Positions 1 to 10,181 of a stretch of 64,000 nucleotides of DNA are shown here, one piece after another. The translations under genes were made by a program, and so were the position numbers. Source of the DNA: Gnetum montanum (taxonomy: Eukaryota; Streptophyta; Gnetopsida; Gnetales; Gnetaceae); the NCBI GenBank assembly GCA_015680685.1, contig MNCI01035086.1, forward strand, positions 464,263-528,262. Direction: 5' to 3'. The number at the start of each line of letters is the position of its first letter. Within the stretch, counting starts at the first letter, position 1. The notes under the pieces were generated by a model, which did no database searches, was not told where the DNA came from, and saw nothing but the letters and a program-made list of their open reading frames with translations.

Positions 1-371
1 CAGACACTTGGAATGGAGCAGCGCTGAAGCAACATGCAAGGAGTGGAATTGATAATGCGCTCAAAGATGGACAACGGAAGGCACAATCTAGGCATTGGCA
101 GCAACAAGACCCTTCTCTCTTCTTCTCTTCTATTCTCTCTCCTCTTTTCTCTCAGCTACCAACTATGGCCTGATGTCATTGTAATAAGGTGTTCACCCTT
201 GTTGTCATGAACACCAGTTTTTGTCAAGTCTTGTAATAAAGACCGTTCACATGTCATCCCATTAGTTCCATTTCCCCTAATAATCCCATACCTACCTGAT
301 ATCATTGTAAGGAACTCGAGGACGAGTTTTCATTCAGTCATGGGGGTATGATGAGACATGACTTGCACTGG

Positions 372-504
372 GCCGCGATATCGCGTACATGATATCGCGG
401 CCGCTACGATAACGCATCCCATGTGATATCGCGTATGCGATATCGCGTCTTACCCTGCGATATCGCGTACGCGATATCGCGTCCCGCCACCATATCTATA
501 AATA
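372..504 (+). promoter_or_regulatory. U3 palindrome array with TATA box (element A)
   Basis: About six copies of the palindrome CGCGATATCGCG, or close variants, are packed into about 120 bp and end just before the TATA box at 497-504. Neighbouring copies combine into larger perfect palindromes such as GATATCGCGTACGCGATATC. Position and repetition suggest a promoter element that binds a dimeric factor or forms hairpins. That role is inferred. A TATA box 10-30 bases after the array recurs in the LTRs of B, D and E. Confidence 0.75.
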
Positions 505-749
505 AGAGGCGGCACTCCCTTCATTTCCCAATCCTGGCTAGTGTAGCGAAGCTCTGGCAGATTGATCACTCCAGAGTTAGAATTTTTCCCCATGTGCCCG
601 CAGTAGGAGTCCTAGAGTGAACGGCTCTTTATTCGAGCAGCTTGTAACCTGAACCCAAGTTGTGTACGGCAATAAAGACGAACTTGTTTGGATAAACCTT
701 GCAGCACGTGGTTTCATTTATTGCTTTATTTCCTGCTTTCCTAGTGCGT

Positions 750-1068
750 TCAAGTACGACTTGATTACGAGCGTCTACGGACGTGTACGGCTAGTCAAGG
801 AATCGGCTGCTTGACGCAATGCATGAGTACGACTCAATTACGAGCATTGGATGCTTGGTAACCCAGTAGCGTATTCCAGGATTCTGCGCTTGGTAACTCC
901 CGGGTCTAATGTGTACGGCTAGTTGAGGAATCGGCTGCTCATTGCTAGGCTAGATCGTGTGATAAGTACGACTTAGTTACGAGCACCCACGGGTGTGTAC
1001 GGCTGGCTAAGGAATCGGCTGCTTATCACACGTAGGCTAAATAGGTGCCTCAGTACGACCACTTCGAG
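750..1068 (+). repeat. Tandem-like repeat units in U5 of element A LTR
   Basis: Two motifs alternate three times: an AGTACGACTTGATTACGAGC-like motif near 751, 827 and 964, and a GTGTACGGCTAGTCAAGGAA-like motif near 783, 909 and 991. A fourth, partial version of the first motif is near 1050. The related LTRs of B and D appear to carry one such pair. The array therefore explains most of the LTR length difference and probably arose by unit duplication within this copy or its parent. Confidence 0.75.
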
Positions 1069-1449
1069 CACTTGCGTTACGTGTGGCGATCCCAGTAACG
1101 ATTAGCGTTTGGTAAGCTGCAGTTGCATAGTTCAGGGTGTGTCCGGTAAGTGGGAACGGATGCTGACGCTAGTTAATTTAGACTTAGATCTTAGTTAGAG
1201 TTAGCTTGTTTTCTCAACCCCTTCTCCTGGTAGCATAGAAGATAAGCCGAAAATACCAAAAAAATCACATACCTCAGACTTGCTTAACCATACACCGTGA
1301 CACTTACAAGCAAGCCTGGGAAGACAACGAACGATTAACCCCAAGTGTTTCTTGTGGCGTTAAGGCATTTAGTCTGGGGAGTTCGACCGGATCACGCGTG
1401 TACGCTCGTATTCGTATGGTTGAGTGTAGGGGTACCTCGCCACTCATCA

Positions 1450-2539
1450 CATAGGAAGTTGAAATTAAGTTTGCAAACTATTGCAAGCTCATGCAACCTA
1501 CATGAGCTTGTAGCATAGAATTTCTATCAGCTACTGATCATAGCTAGTTTTAATTTACTCTTTAACAAAAAATTAGAATTCATCAGTGCAAGTCTCTATG
1601 ACTCATGCCTTTATCATAGTCCATGATGGCTCTCTCAACCATTAGGATTTAGATACTCGACCATTAAAAATAGTTGAGTGAGACTGTTGATCATAGTCAC
1701 TTCTAGTGGTTAATTGGCTTCATGATTCTTCATTGGGTCATGAGATGTAATCCAACTACGATTGACACCTAGTTCATAATTGTTAGCTGGATGTTATTTC
1801 AACCATCAACTAAAGTCATTTTAGTACCAATTTGAAGAGAAACTATAAGGCATTTACTAGAATAGGAGTATGGGAGAGGATAACAAGATAGATAAAAGAG
1901 TTTTTAAGAAGACATAGATTAAAATTGGAATTATTATTAAATGATGTTGATTGGATTAGAGATTGAATAATAAGATAGTATTTTCTTTCTTATTTAAGAG
2001 TGAATTAATGTTGTGCATTATTCACCATAATTCTAGCTACTTAACATCCACGTAACCTGCAATTCTCCATTAGATTGATTCCCACACTTCTATACGGCAA
2101 GAATGCAAAATACTAACCAACAGTGCCTTCTCCATAAGAAATATGATTCTACTTATAATTTATAGTTAAATTAAGATTAACAAAAAAAATAAAAAAACTT
2201 TGAAAAACAAAAGCATCAATTATGGCTTTTGTTAGGCCACATACTACACTCAACATTCACAATGCTTTAAGTTCTTACTTATTTGTAATGAAATCCCCAT
2301 GAACCTCTTATGTAGGTAAGAAAATATAGGGAATAAAATAACATATTTTTCTTATTTATAAATTTAAGGTAAGAAAATATAGGAAATAAAATAATCAATT
2401 TTAATTTGAAATACTAGAAAAATGAAATAGTAATTAATTTGGAATCACATTATACAGTTTTCATATTAAGCCAAAATTTCCTTGTGCATCTTTAGCATTA
2501 TATTCTTGATCCTTACCTATTCATCTATCTTTAACATAG
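1450..2539. other. Unassigned AT-rich sequence, probably 3' end of copia element F
   Basis: No convincing reading frame or RNA gene is visible. The stretch lies downstream (in minus-strand sense) of the copia RNase H remnant, so it should contain the copia 3' noncoding region and perhaps its LTR, but I could not place LTR ends. A short hairpin is present: CAAGCTCATG at 1484-1493 pairs with CATGAGCTTG at 1501-1510 across a 7-base loop. Confidence 0.4.
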
Positions 2540-4461
2540 TTGTAGGAAGTTTAGATACCTTTTAAACTTCTCTAATTGAAGTGGCTTTATCAATATGTCT
2601 ACTAGGTTTTTTGAAGTATAAATATTTCAAAGATTACCCATCCTTCATCAATATTTTATTAAATAAAATGATATTTCACTCAAATGTTTTTGGACCTCTC
2701 ATGAAATGCCAAATTATGTGCCAAAAATTTGGTACTTTGATTATTGCTAAATAGTGACATTTTCATTTGATTATGTCCTAAATCTTCAAAGAGATTTTTC
2801 AACCACATCCTTTTCTTGCATTCTATTGAACTAATAATATATTTTGTTTCCATGGTAGAAAGATTCATAACCAATCGTAACTTTAACTTCCATGAAACAA
2901 GTCCTCTGGCCATAATGAATACTTCGCCTAATGTGAACTTTCTTTTGTTAAGGTCACTAATCATAATAGCCTTCAATCATCTTCTAATATTTATTGTAGT
3001 AGATGTGTATCCCTGATGTTCCATTTAAATGCCTTAGAATCAACTACATGACTTTCTATTATTTTTTACCTATATTTTCCATAAACCTAGTAACAAGTTC
3101 GACAACATGTGCAATATCTAGTCATTTCCTAATCATTGCATACATTATACAACCAATTATGCTAGACTATGATACTTAAGACATATACTTTTTCTCTTTA
3201 CTAGTAATTGTACATAGCTAAGAGGATAATTTAAAATGCATACCAATTGGAGTACTTATAGGTTTTGCATCCTATAGCCTAAAATTTTTAAGAACTTTCT
3301 TAATATATTGCTTCAACAATAGTCATAACTGCCCTTTTTTTTAGTCTCAAGTGATGTCAATGATAAGAATTTGCCTAGATTTTTCCAAATCCTTCATATC
3401 AAACTTAGCTAATAAGAGTTTCTTCAACTTCTCAATATCTATTTTATTCTCTCCTACAATGAGAATGTCAACCACCTAGAGGATCATATGGATGAATATT
3501 TTATCCCTATACCTTTTTACATATACATAAGAATTTGTAGAACTTCTATAAATACTAGGTTCACTCATAAAGGAAACAAATATTTTTTACCAGTGTTTGA
3601 GACTTTACTTCAATCATACAATGATCTCTTAAACTTGTAAATAAGGTTCTCTTGATCTTTTGCTATAAATCCTTCTAGGTGCTTCATATAGATCTCTTCT
3701 TTGGGTTTTCCATGTAAGAATGTAATTCTTACATCCATGTATTTTAGCTCAAGATCTTTTGATGTAGCTAATGCCAAAATTTCCCAAATTAATACAAACT
3801 TTGTTATTGATGCAAATACATTAAAGAAATCTATCCCAATCTTCTAGAGATACTCTTTTGTAATTAGCATTTCTTTAAATTGACCAATGCACCTAGAAGC
3901 AACATGTTTTATCTTGAAAATCCATCTACAATATATGGTTCATATCTTTTTGAAGTTTTATTAAATTCCAAGTTTACTTCTTTAAAAAAAATGCATCTCT
4001 TCTTCCATGGCTACATGTCACTTTTCATTATAAGTAGAATTTAGAGCATCATGATAAGACATTAGCTCATCTTATTCAACAACCAATGGTAAAAATGTAT
4101 ACTCATCATCATACCAATAATTGCAATATGATTGTTAGGTCACCACTTAAAAATTAAGGCTTCTCTAGCTCAATTTGTGCATCTACAACTTTATGTTTCC
4201 CACCACCATCTAAGTCTTCCTTATCATCTTTACTACCAAGAGTTCCCATCTCTATAGTAACTTCTTCTTTAGACTAATCTTCTTCATTCTCATCTCACTT
4301 TTTCTCTTTTAAAAGATCCTATTCACTTAAGATGACATCTTTACTGAACACGATCTTCCTTGAAATAAGATCCTAAAGCCTATATCCTTCAAAAAAAAGC
4401 ACTTTTTGAATTTGGTATGTATTTTTTCTCTTTTCACATCTAGAATATAAACATATGCTAG
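2540..4461 (-). pseudogene. Ty1/copia pol remnant: end of integrase, RT and RNase H
   Basis: This is a decayed minus-strand copia polyprotein. Near 4330-4460 it reads as the end of the integrase region (AYVYILDVKR...KCFFFEGYRL), followed by a degenerate RT region. The clearest part is RNase H at 2680-2976, with LGEVFIMARGLVSWKLKLR, then STMETKYIISSIECKKRMWL and NNQSTKFLAHN. These match the copia pattern of SWKSKLQ, STTEAEY and the substrate strand. A tail resembling TSKNLVDILIKPLQLEKF near 2540-2640 matches the copia ADIFTKPL region. Many stops and frameshifts make it nonfunctional. The integrase part continues at 13156 after the insertion of element B. The family is secure; the exact lineage is not. 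Confidence 0.82.
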
Positions 4462-4466
4462 ACAAC

Positions 4467-5304
4467 TAATGAGTGGCGAGGTACCCCTACACTCAACCAT
4501 ACGAATACGAGCATTACACGTGCAATTCAGTCGAACTCTGTAGATGGACTAGTTGTGGCACCTAGATAGTTAGCCTTAGGTCGCAGTTGGTTGTCTTCCC
4601 ACCTGGACTAGTATTATCTTTGTCACGTATGGTTTAGTCCAGAGTGAGGTGTATGATGTGGTTCCTAATCTAATTCTACTCCTGAAGGCAATGAAAATTA
4701 AGATTAACTAAGCTAGGAGGAAAGGGTAAGAGAGAATCTACACTAGCCTAAGTGCGATGAGCATCGGTTCCTTGATTATCCATACACATCTTGGACTTCG
4801 TGCATGACTACCACTGGGATTGCCAAACATAGATCCTAGGTACGCTACTTGGTTACCAAGTAATCACACTTAAATGCTCATAATCATGTCGTACAATTTC
4901 TGTGTTTAAGAGGAGTTTAAGGGTGAGAGAGATTAACTAGGAAAGCAATAAATAAAAATTAATTAAATAATTAAGCTAAGTGAATGCTACAATGATGAAG
5001 TAATCTTGATCTTTATTTCCATTCATGTGCGTGTCCAAGTACATTGCACTCGAATAAAGGTTCTATACAATTACAATCACCACACTGCGAGCATACACAG
5101 AGAGGAAAAGGGAGAGAAAGAAAATGAAAACACTTAAACTGAAAAATAACTTCTAATTTGACTCTAAAATTTCTCCCAAACTCATCTATCTACCTCTTAT
5201 TTATAGATGAGGAGACAGGCCATGATATCACATATGCGATATCGCGACTGGGCATGTGATATCGCGTATGCGATATCATGGTCACCCAAAATGACAACTC
5301 ATCA
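4467..5304 (-). repeat. 3' LTR of element B
   Basis: Read on the + strand it starts TAATGAGTGGCGAGG, a one-base change from the family TGATGAG, and ends ACAACTCATCA at 5304. The TATA box on the minus strand is at 5198-5205. Upstream of it in minus sense (about 5219-5280) lies a decayed palindrome array with copies such as GCGATATCGCG. It pairs with 12313-13150 at equal length. Confidence 0.93.
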
Positions 5305-5325
5305 TACCCCCATGACTGAATGAAA
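5305..5325 (-). other. Polypurine tract of element B
   Basis: Read on the minus strand this is ...CATTCAGTCATGGGGGTA, directly abutting the 3' LTR. The same sequence precedes the 3' LTR of A and D, with minor variants in C and E. It is the expected primer site for plus-strand DNA synthesis. Confidence 0.85.
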
Positions 5326-5439
5326 ATTCGTCCTCGAGTTACAGTGATTACACAATGGATAGGTATGGGATTATTAGAGGGGAAAATGAGATTATTCTAT
5401 ATTGTGGAATGAAAACAAAATGAAGACACAACATAACAA

Positions 5440-8258
5440 ATTTTCTACACCTACAAAAATGGGTGGAACTCATGTAGTTCTAGGTGGCAATGGCTCCTCC
5501 ATTGGTGCTTTCCCTTTGTCTTGTGCTCTAGGTTTTGAAACTTGATGGTGTTGGAGTATGGCTTAGAGCTTCTCCTCTTCAGTATGAGGGTCTTGTGCCA
5601 TCTATGCTAATGATCCAATGTTTGACAGAGTCGACACTTCCCATGGACAGGGTAGTTGCGAAAACATTTGATTAGCTTTGACATACCAAGCTGCGAACAC
5701 CTGTCGTTCCTCATCATATGCTCTAGCTTTATCCTTGTACTCTTGAAAATTTGCTAGCCATTAAGCCAAATTTTCTGTGACATCCTTTTGGCCTTGGTAG
5801 CTTGCCTTTACCACCTCAAGTTCAAAATTTGCAACTTCTAGTTTTTCCAATAGCTTCTTGCGTTTTGCAAATTCTGCTTCGTATTTGATGTGGGTGGTTG
5901 CTACTTAATGCTTGAGCTCTATCCTTGGGTGCCTTGATGTTAACATGGCAAGGTTGGCATACCGTAGGTTTGCCAACTCCATGTATTTTGTTAGATCCTG
6001 AATCAGTAGGTCCCGATTCTTAACTTCTGCTTGGGGGGCGAAGGCATATGTGTCCAATATGGCCCACTAGTTAATGTGTTGAGCACTGATAGCATTGATG
6101 TGGCCCTTGGCCATATGGATCTCTTTCTTAAGGATCTATTTGGACATCCCCACCTGATCTTAGAAGTGCTCTTTTAGCTTCTCATGTCGTTTACCCTCGT
6201 TTTTCCACGTGCTTATTTCAATGGTTGTCTTTTGACAAATTGCGCATACCTTCTTCATTGAGAGGGTTCGGTTCTCCCTGGCTAAACAACTTATGTCTTG
6301 GTTGACTTGAATGAATTATTCTCGCAATTGATGAAACTGTTCCTCGAGAACATTCTTCTACTTCTCTACAGTGGTCAACCAAAGGTTGTTAGTCGCAAGC
6401 TACTTATTCTCCTCCTGTAAGGCTTTGAGTGCCTTAAGATGTGCATAAGTTTGTGCCTATGCTACAAAGGCATACCAAATAGCCTTCTCTTTTTCATTAT
6501 CCACCTTTATATTCTCTGCTATTAACTTGGTTAGTTGCTTAGTTCTGAAATTATCTAACTGGTCTACGAGAACGAATTGCAAAGGGTCCCACTGTGCTGC
6601 TTGTAGGGCCATGAGCTACTCTTATAATTTCTGCACTTCTACTTCAGCGTGCTTGGTCCTCACTTCTGTTAAGACCATATTCCCCTTTGTGGAAATGAGG
6701 TATGACTAAATTTTTGTAACATCCTGAGGGATGTCAAATAGGGAAATCATTACTTTCCCTATTTGGAGTAATCAATCAATCGCATCCTCATGTTCCACAG
6801 GAGTCATTGAGGTTCTAGCTAGAGTTCGAACATCCCGTGCTCTTATGAGATCTACCGATGACACAATAGGTACATTGAATGATTCTTTGATGTGATCTTT
6901 GACCACTTCTATAGCTCTTGCAGCATTCTAGTATTATATGACCACCATAGTGGCCCCTTCACCAGTCTCTAATTACACCTGGAAAGATGTTGTATTTCCT
7001 AAGATCTATTGTGACCATCTACTTTCCCCTCCTCCTATGTGAATAGATACTTCACCCCTTGTGCGATCCATAGAAACTATGGGCTGAATGGCATCATCGA
7101 TGATGTGGAAGAGGTTTGTGTCATCACGACTTCCCTAACTGACCGTCTCAGCGATGGCCCTAAGATGGCTCATCGACGGTCTGTAGTCTTGCGGTGGCAG
7201 TGGTTGGTCTTATCCTCTGCTAGGCCCTGCTTCCTGTTGTTGGCTAGGACCCATACTTGGAGGTTGGCTGGGTCTTGCAAGTTGAGTTGCAGTTGGTCTA
7301 GCCATCTATTCTTCTTCTTATTTTGGTCCTAGCATCTCACTAGTGATTTTTCTTGGAGCTGACGACTTTAGCAATTTAGCATATGAAGTAGTCTATGCTT
7401 TTTGAAGGAAATCATTAGTGTACCCCTGAATACCAACACATCGACAAAGCTTTTGATAAGACAAGAAAAAGGCAGTGCCATCTTTCCTATCTTCTATTCC
7501 TTGAACTGCCTCAGGATCTCCATTAAATATAAATGAGGCAGGTTAGCATTAACGTTTCCCATCAACACTGCACATCCTCTAGCTGCATACGTTGATATTA
7601 CTTTTAAGCCCTTTGTGGGGAAGAGGTGATATGTTCCAATTTTAAAGTAGATCCTCTCTTCTGTTATCAACTCACCAAATGTTTTATCTCTGCCATAAGC
7701 CCTTTCCAACCATTCCCGTTGCACATCGAGGTCTGAACGTGTGGATAATTGAGCAACTTTGGGCCCTGTATTCGGAAGGTTCAACGCTTCTGAAATGGCC
7801 TGTGTAGAGAAATCAACTATCACACCACAAATATTGATAGTGGTGCCTTGCTCCCTATTGTGTCAGAATTGGTACATTGCTCCTAGGTACCAGGCACCAC
7901 CTTCAAAGAGGGTAGGCCATAAGGGAGACCCTTTGAGGTGATCCCTAACAACCTTAGAAGTGAACTCTACAAAAGATTCAAAGTTCAATTCCACAATCAC
8001 TGTAGTGAATGTTCACTTTTCATGGATGGCTTGAATACAATCTTAGGGCAACGTGAGATGTTGTCGCTATTCATGCGCTACAATAGCTCCTCCTTCTGCC
8101 TACCTGGACTGTATGGTAGGAGGATCCTCTTGATGAATGCTGAATGATTGTTCCTCCTATTTTGCATGTTGTCCAGTAGGATCTTTTCTTCCACCTCTCC
8201 AAGATCGCTTGCTTCCACCTTGATTAGGACCTTCTTGTTGTCCACGTTTCGGGGCCAT
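5440..8258 (-). pseudogene. ORF2 of element B: long second reading frame, transposon-protein-like domain plus coiled-coil tail
   Basis: The frame starts at the ATG at 8258 (MAPKRGQQEG), directly after a TTGTAG acceptor-like sequence, and can be followed with interruptions to about 5440, about 930 codons. Order: a basic Gly/Arg-rich start; a conserved domain at about residues 145-255, fully open at 7494-7823, with ALNLPN, EERIYFKIGTYHLFPTKG, STYAARGCAVLMG and NLPHLYLMEILRQF; a Pro/Gln-rich linker; a block reading DYRPSMSHLRAIAETVS; then a Lys/Glu-rich, probably coiled-coil C-terminal half. The domain resembles the plant family named putative plant transposon protein (the LPN...LLPTSH...RALLLYAI...NVG pattern), judged by eye only. 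Several stops are present. Function unknown. The same protein is encoded by element C at the same place. Confidence 0.72.
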
Positions 8259-8733
8259 CTACAATCACACAGGCCAAGCGTTAGTAAGGTTTTTTTAAAG
8301 TTAAGTTATACGTTACTTCTTGCCTTAATTAATTGATTTGTTTATCATTATGTGATATTGCCCAAAATATTGTAATAATGGATCCTTTTTACTTAGGTGG
8401 TTTTTCAATTTTAATTTCTCGGTATACCTAAGGATTAAATGATTTTTGGGCACAATTATTCTAAGTGTTATAGCTAATTACCCTAGATGATGTCCTTTGG
8501 GTGATGATAAATTCCAAAAAAATTAGGTACTTTTCGGCAGGTGTCCCTCCCCCATGATTAAGCTAAACACTCCAGGTTCAAGCAGGTTCAGAAAAAATTA
8601 AAATCAGAGTACCAGCAAGCGAGATAGAGATTGAAAAGTAAAGGTGTCACACTTGCAAGTCGTAGAGAAAAGTTTGAAAAACTCCCCCACATGAATGGTA
8701 AGAAATGATGCTAAGTGTTGTAGGGGGGTCACC
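8259..8733 (-). other. Leader between internal TATA and ORF2 of element B
   Basis: About 475 bases separate the internal TATA box from the ORF2 ATG. Read on the minus strand, the segment contains a CATGGGGGAGGG motif (about 8555-8572) resembling the polypurine tract, then AT-rich sequence, then CTGTGTGATTGTAG immediately before ATG. The last part looks like a plant 3' splice site, so the leader may hold a 5' UTR intron. Element C has an alignable leader. No donor site is clear in this copy. Confidence 0.5.
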
Positions 8734-8822
8734 TATTTATAGGTTTTTGGGAACACGATATCATGTACAATACATCGTGTACATGATATCGCATCGGCCA
8801 CGATATCGCGTACACGATATCA
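8734..8822 (-). promoter_or_regulatory. Internal palindrome array and TATA box upstream of ORF2 (element B)
   Basis: On the minus strand several GATATC-centred palindromes (8757-8822, for example CACGATATCGCGTACACG) end just before CCTATAAATAGG, with TATAAATA at 8734-8741. This is the same architecture as the family U3, but inside the element and far from either LTR. It predicts a separate transcript for ORF2. Element C has a TATA box and GATATC-type motifs at the equivalent place (22920-22998). Promoter function is inferred. Confidence 0.65.
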
Positions 8823-8829
8823 CGACCCT

Positions 8830-10181
8830 AGTGACATTGGGTACCACAAAAATACCAAAGTTTTTAGGGATTTTTTGGAAATCAACATTGTATTTTAGAA
8901 CATTAGGGTTATTGTTAAGGGGTTCATAGGTAATTAAATGGTTTTGAAGGCACGAATAATGATATGTGGGTTTTATCAATGCGGACCTTGGGTGGTAAGA
9001 AAAAGGTTATGTGATGGTACATAGGAACGTTATTATTCAGAGGGATAGTAATAAGGGAAAGAAAATCGTTGGCAATTATGCTAAGGGTAATAAATGATGT
9101 GTGAGAGCTATGTTAGAAGTGAGAATTACAAAAGATTACACAAGTGGGTCCTCCCCAAAGCAAGTTCTAACCTATATTGCCCCTGTGTAACCACACTTAA
9201 AGTGTCTGTGGGCACTAGAAGGATTAAATGTAATCCACACTAATTCCAAAAAACATACACATGTAAATATCATCAGAATGAGGTGAGAATTCTACGCTAC
9301 ACGAGACACGAGCTACAATTACATGAACAGTGAGATGAGACAAACTATAGAAAGGGATTGTAGAGATTGGGACATGAGGTAACTGACCTAGGGCACAGTG
9401 AATCCTACGTGTAAAGCATGATTAAGTTGTCATTGACCCGTCGTTCCAAGATCAGGACCAAGTCCATTCCTCTAATCAGTGACATCGCATTGTTTCATCC
9501 CATGATGAACAACTATGAGAGTACCAAAACAACAAGGTGTATGATCATTTGGTATTTTGTTCAAGGGAGTAGTGATTTTTGTTTTGTGGCACTTTGTTTT
9601 TTTTTCTCGATTACTAAATCTAGAGAAGCTACTAACCTTCAAGCATGGGTGCATGTCTTTCCAGTGGGACCCCCTAGAACAACATTTGATTTTTGAGTGC
9701 CTTTTGATTACTCTTATTTCCATTTTTCATTAGATCTACAAGGATCTTAGTACAACCACGTTACATGATAACTCTCACAAATGTTACCAAAGAAAATCCG
9801 CAAGTCCCCTTGATGTCACATCCTATTCATTCCCTCTTGATCCATCCTTCTTCATTCCAGGTACAATGAACACAAAATTAATTTTAAGTTTTTAAGGATG
9901 TCAAGAATATCACTGTACCCTTGAATAGAACCTCTTATTTGTAGAATGGATGAGTGGGTGTAATGGGCTCACTGTCCAGATAATTAACCACTCGAGACTT
10001 GATAACATAGAACACACCTCAACCAACGAGCCACATGAGTGTTTTATTCATAGATGAGATTACTTACAAAAAATGTAAAAAGACAAAAAGATAAAAAGAT
10101 AAAACAAGAAGTTGAAAAATGAAAAAATGGAAAATAAAAAATTGTAAAATCAAAGAAAATGAAAAATATTTATTAACCCTA
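8830..10181 (-). other. Conserved noncoding block between gag and ORF2 promoter (element B)
   Basis: No long frame is supported. The block aligns in short stretches with the post-pol 3' region of D and E and the post-gag region of C, including a GGGGAGGACCCACTTG motif (minus strand, about 9140-9157) and a segment reading WKDMHPCLKV near 9650-9690. Because D and E place this block after integrase, its position right after gag in B marks where pol was lost. A small frame at 9472-9723 is alignable to C, but its coding status is doubtful. Confidence 0.6.

Larger units (their letters stand above)
1..1449 (+). mobile_element. Ty3/gypsy element A, 3' end only (internal tail plus 3' LTR)
   Basis: This is the 3' end of an LTR retrotransposon whose body lies left of the window. 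Positions 1-348 match the 3' noncoding tails of elements D and E: a conserved block around ACTTGGAATGGAGC, a pyrimidine-rich tract ending TCTCTCAG near 115-155, and a tail ending in the polypurine tract at about 338-348 (TCATGGGGGTA). The LTR follows directly. No protein domain is visible in 1-348. The sequence after 1449 belongs to another repeat. A target-site duplication cannot be tested because the 5' end is missing. Confidence 0.85.
349..1449 (+). repeat. 3' LTR of element A (about 1.1 kb)
   Basis: The LTR begins TGATGAGACATG and ends CCTCGCCACTCATCA, so it has the short terminal inverted repeat TGATGAG/CTCATCA. Its order is a short U3 with a palindrome array, a TATAAATA box at 497-504, a polyadenylation signal AATAAA at 671-676 inside R, and a long U5. 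It is the longest LTR of the family here; the others are about 840-960 bp. The extra length comes from repeated units in U5. The GGGGTACCTCGCCACTCATCA-type end recurs at every related LTR in the window. Confidence 0.93.

Noticed and set aside
372-490. Palindrome array as a CRISPR array
   Set aside because: Units are palindromic, lie inside an LTR next to a TATA box, have no regular unique spacers, and the DNA is from a plant.
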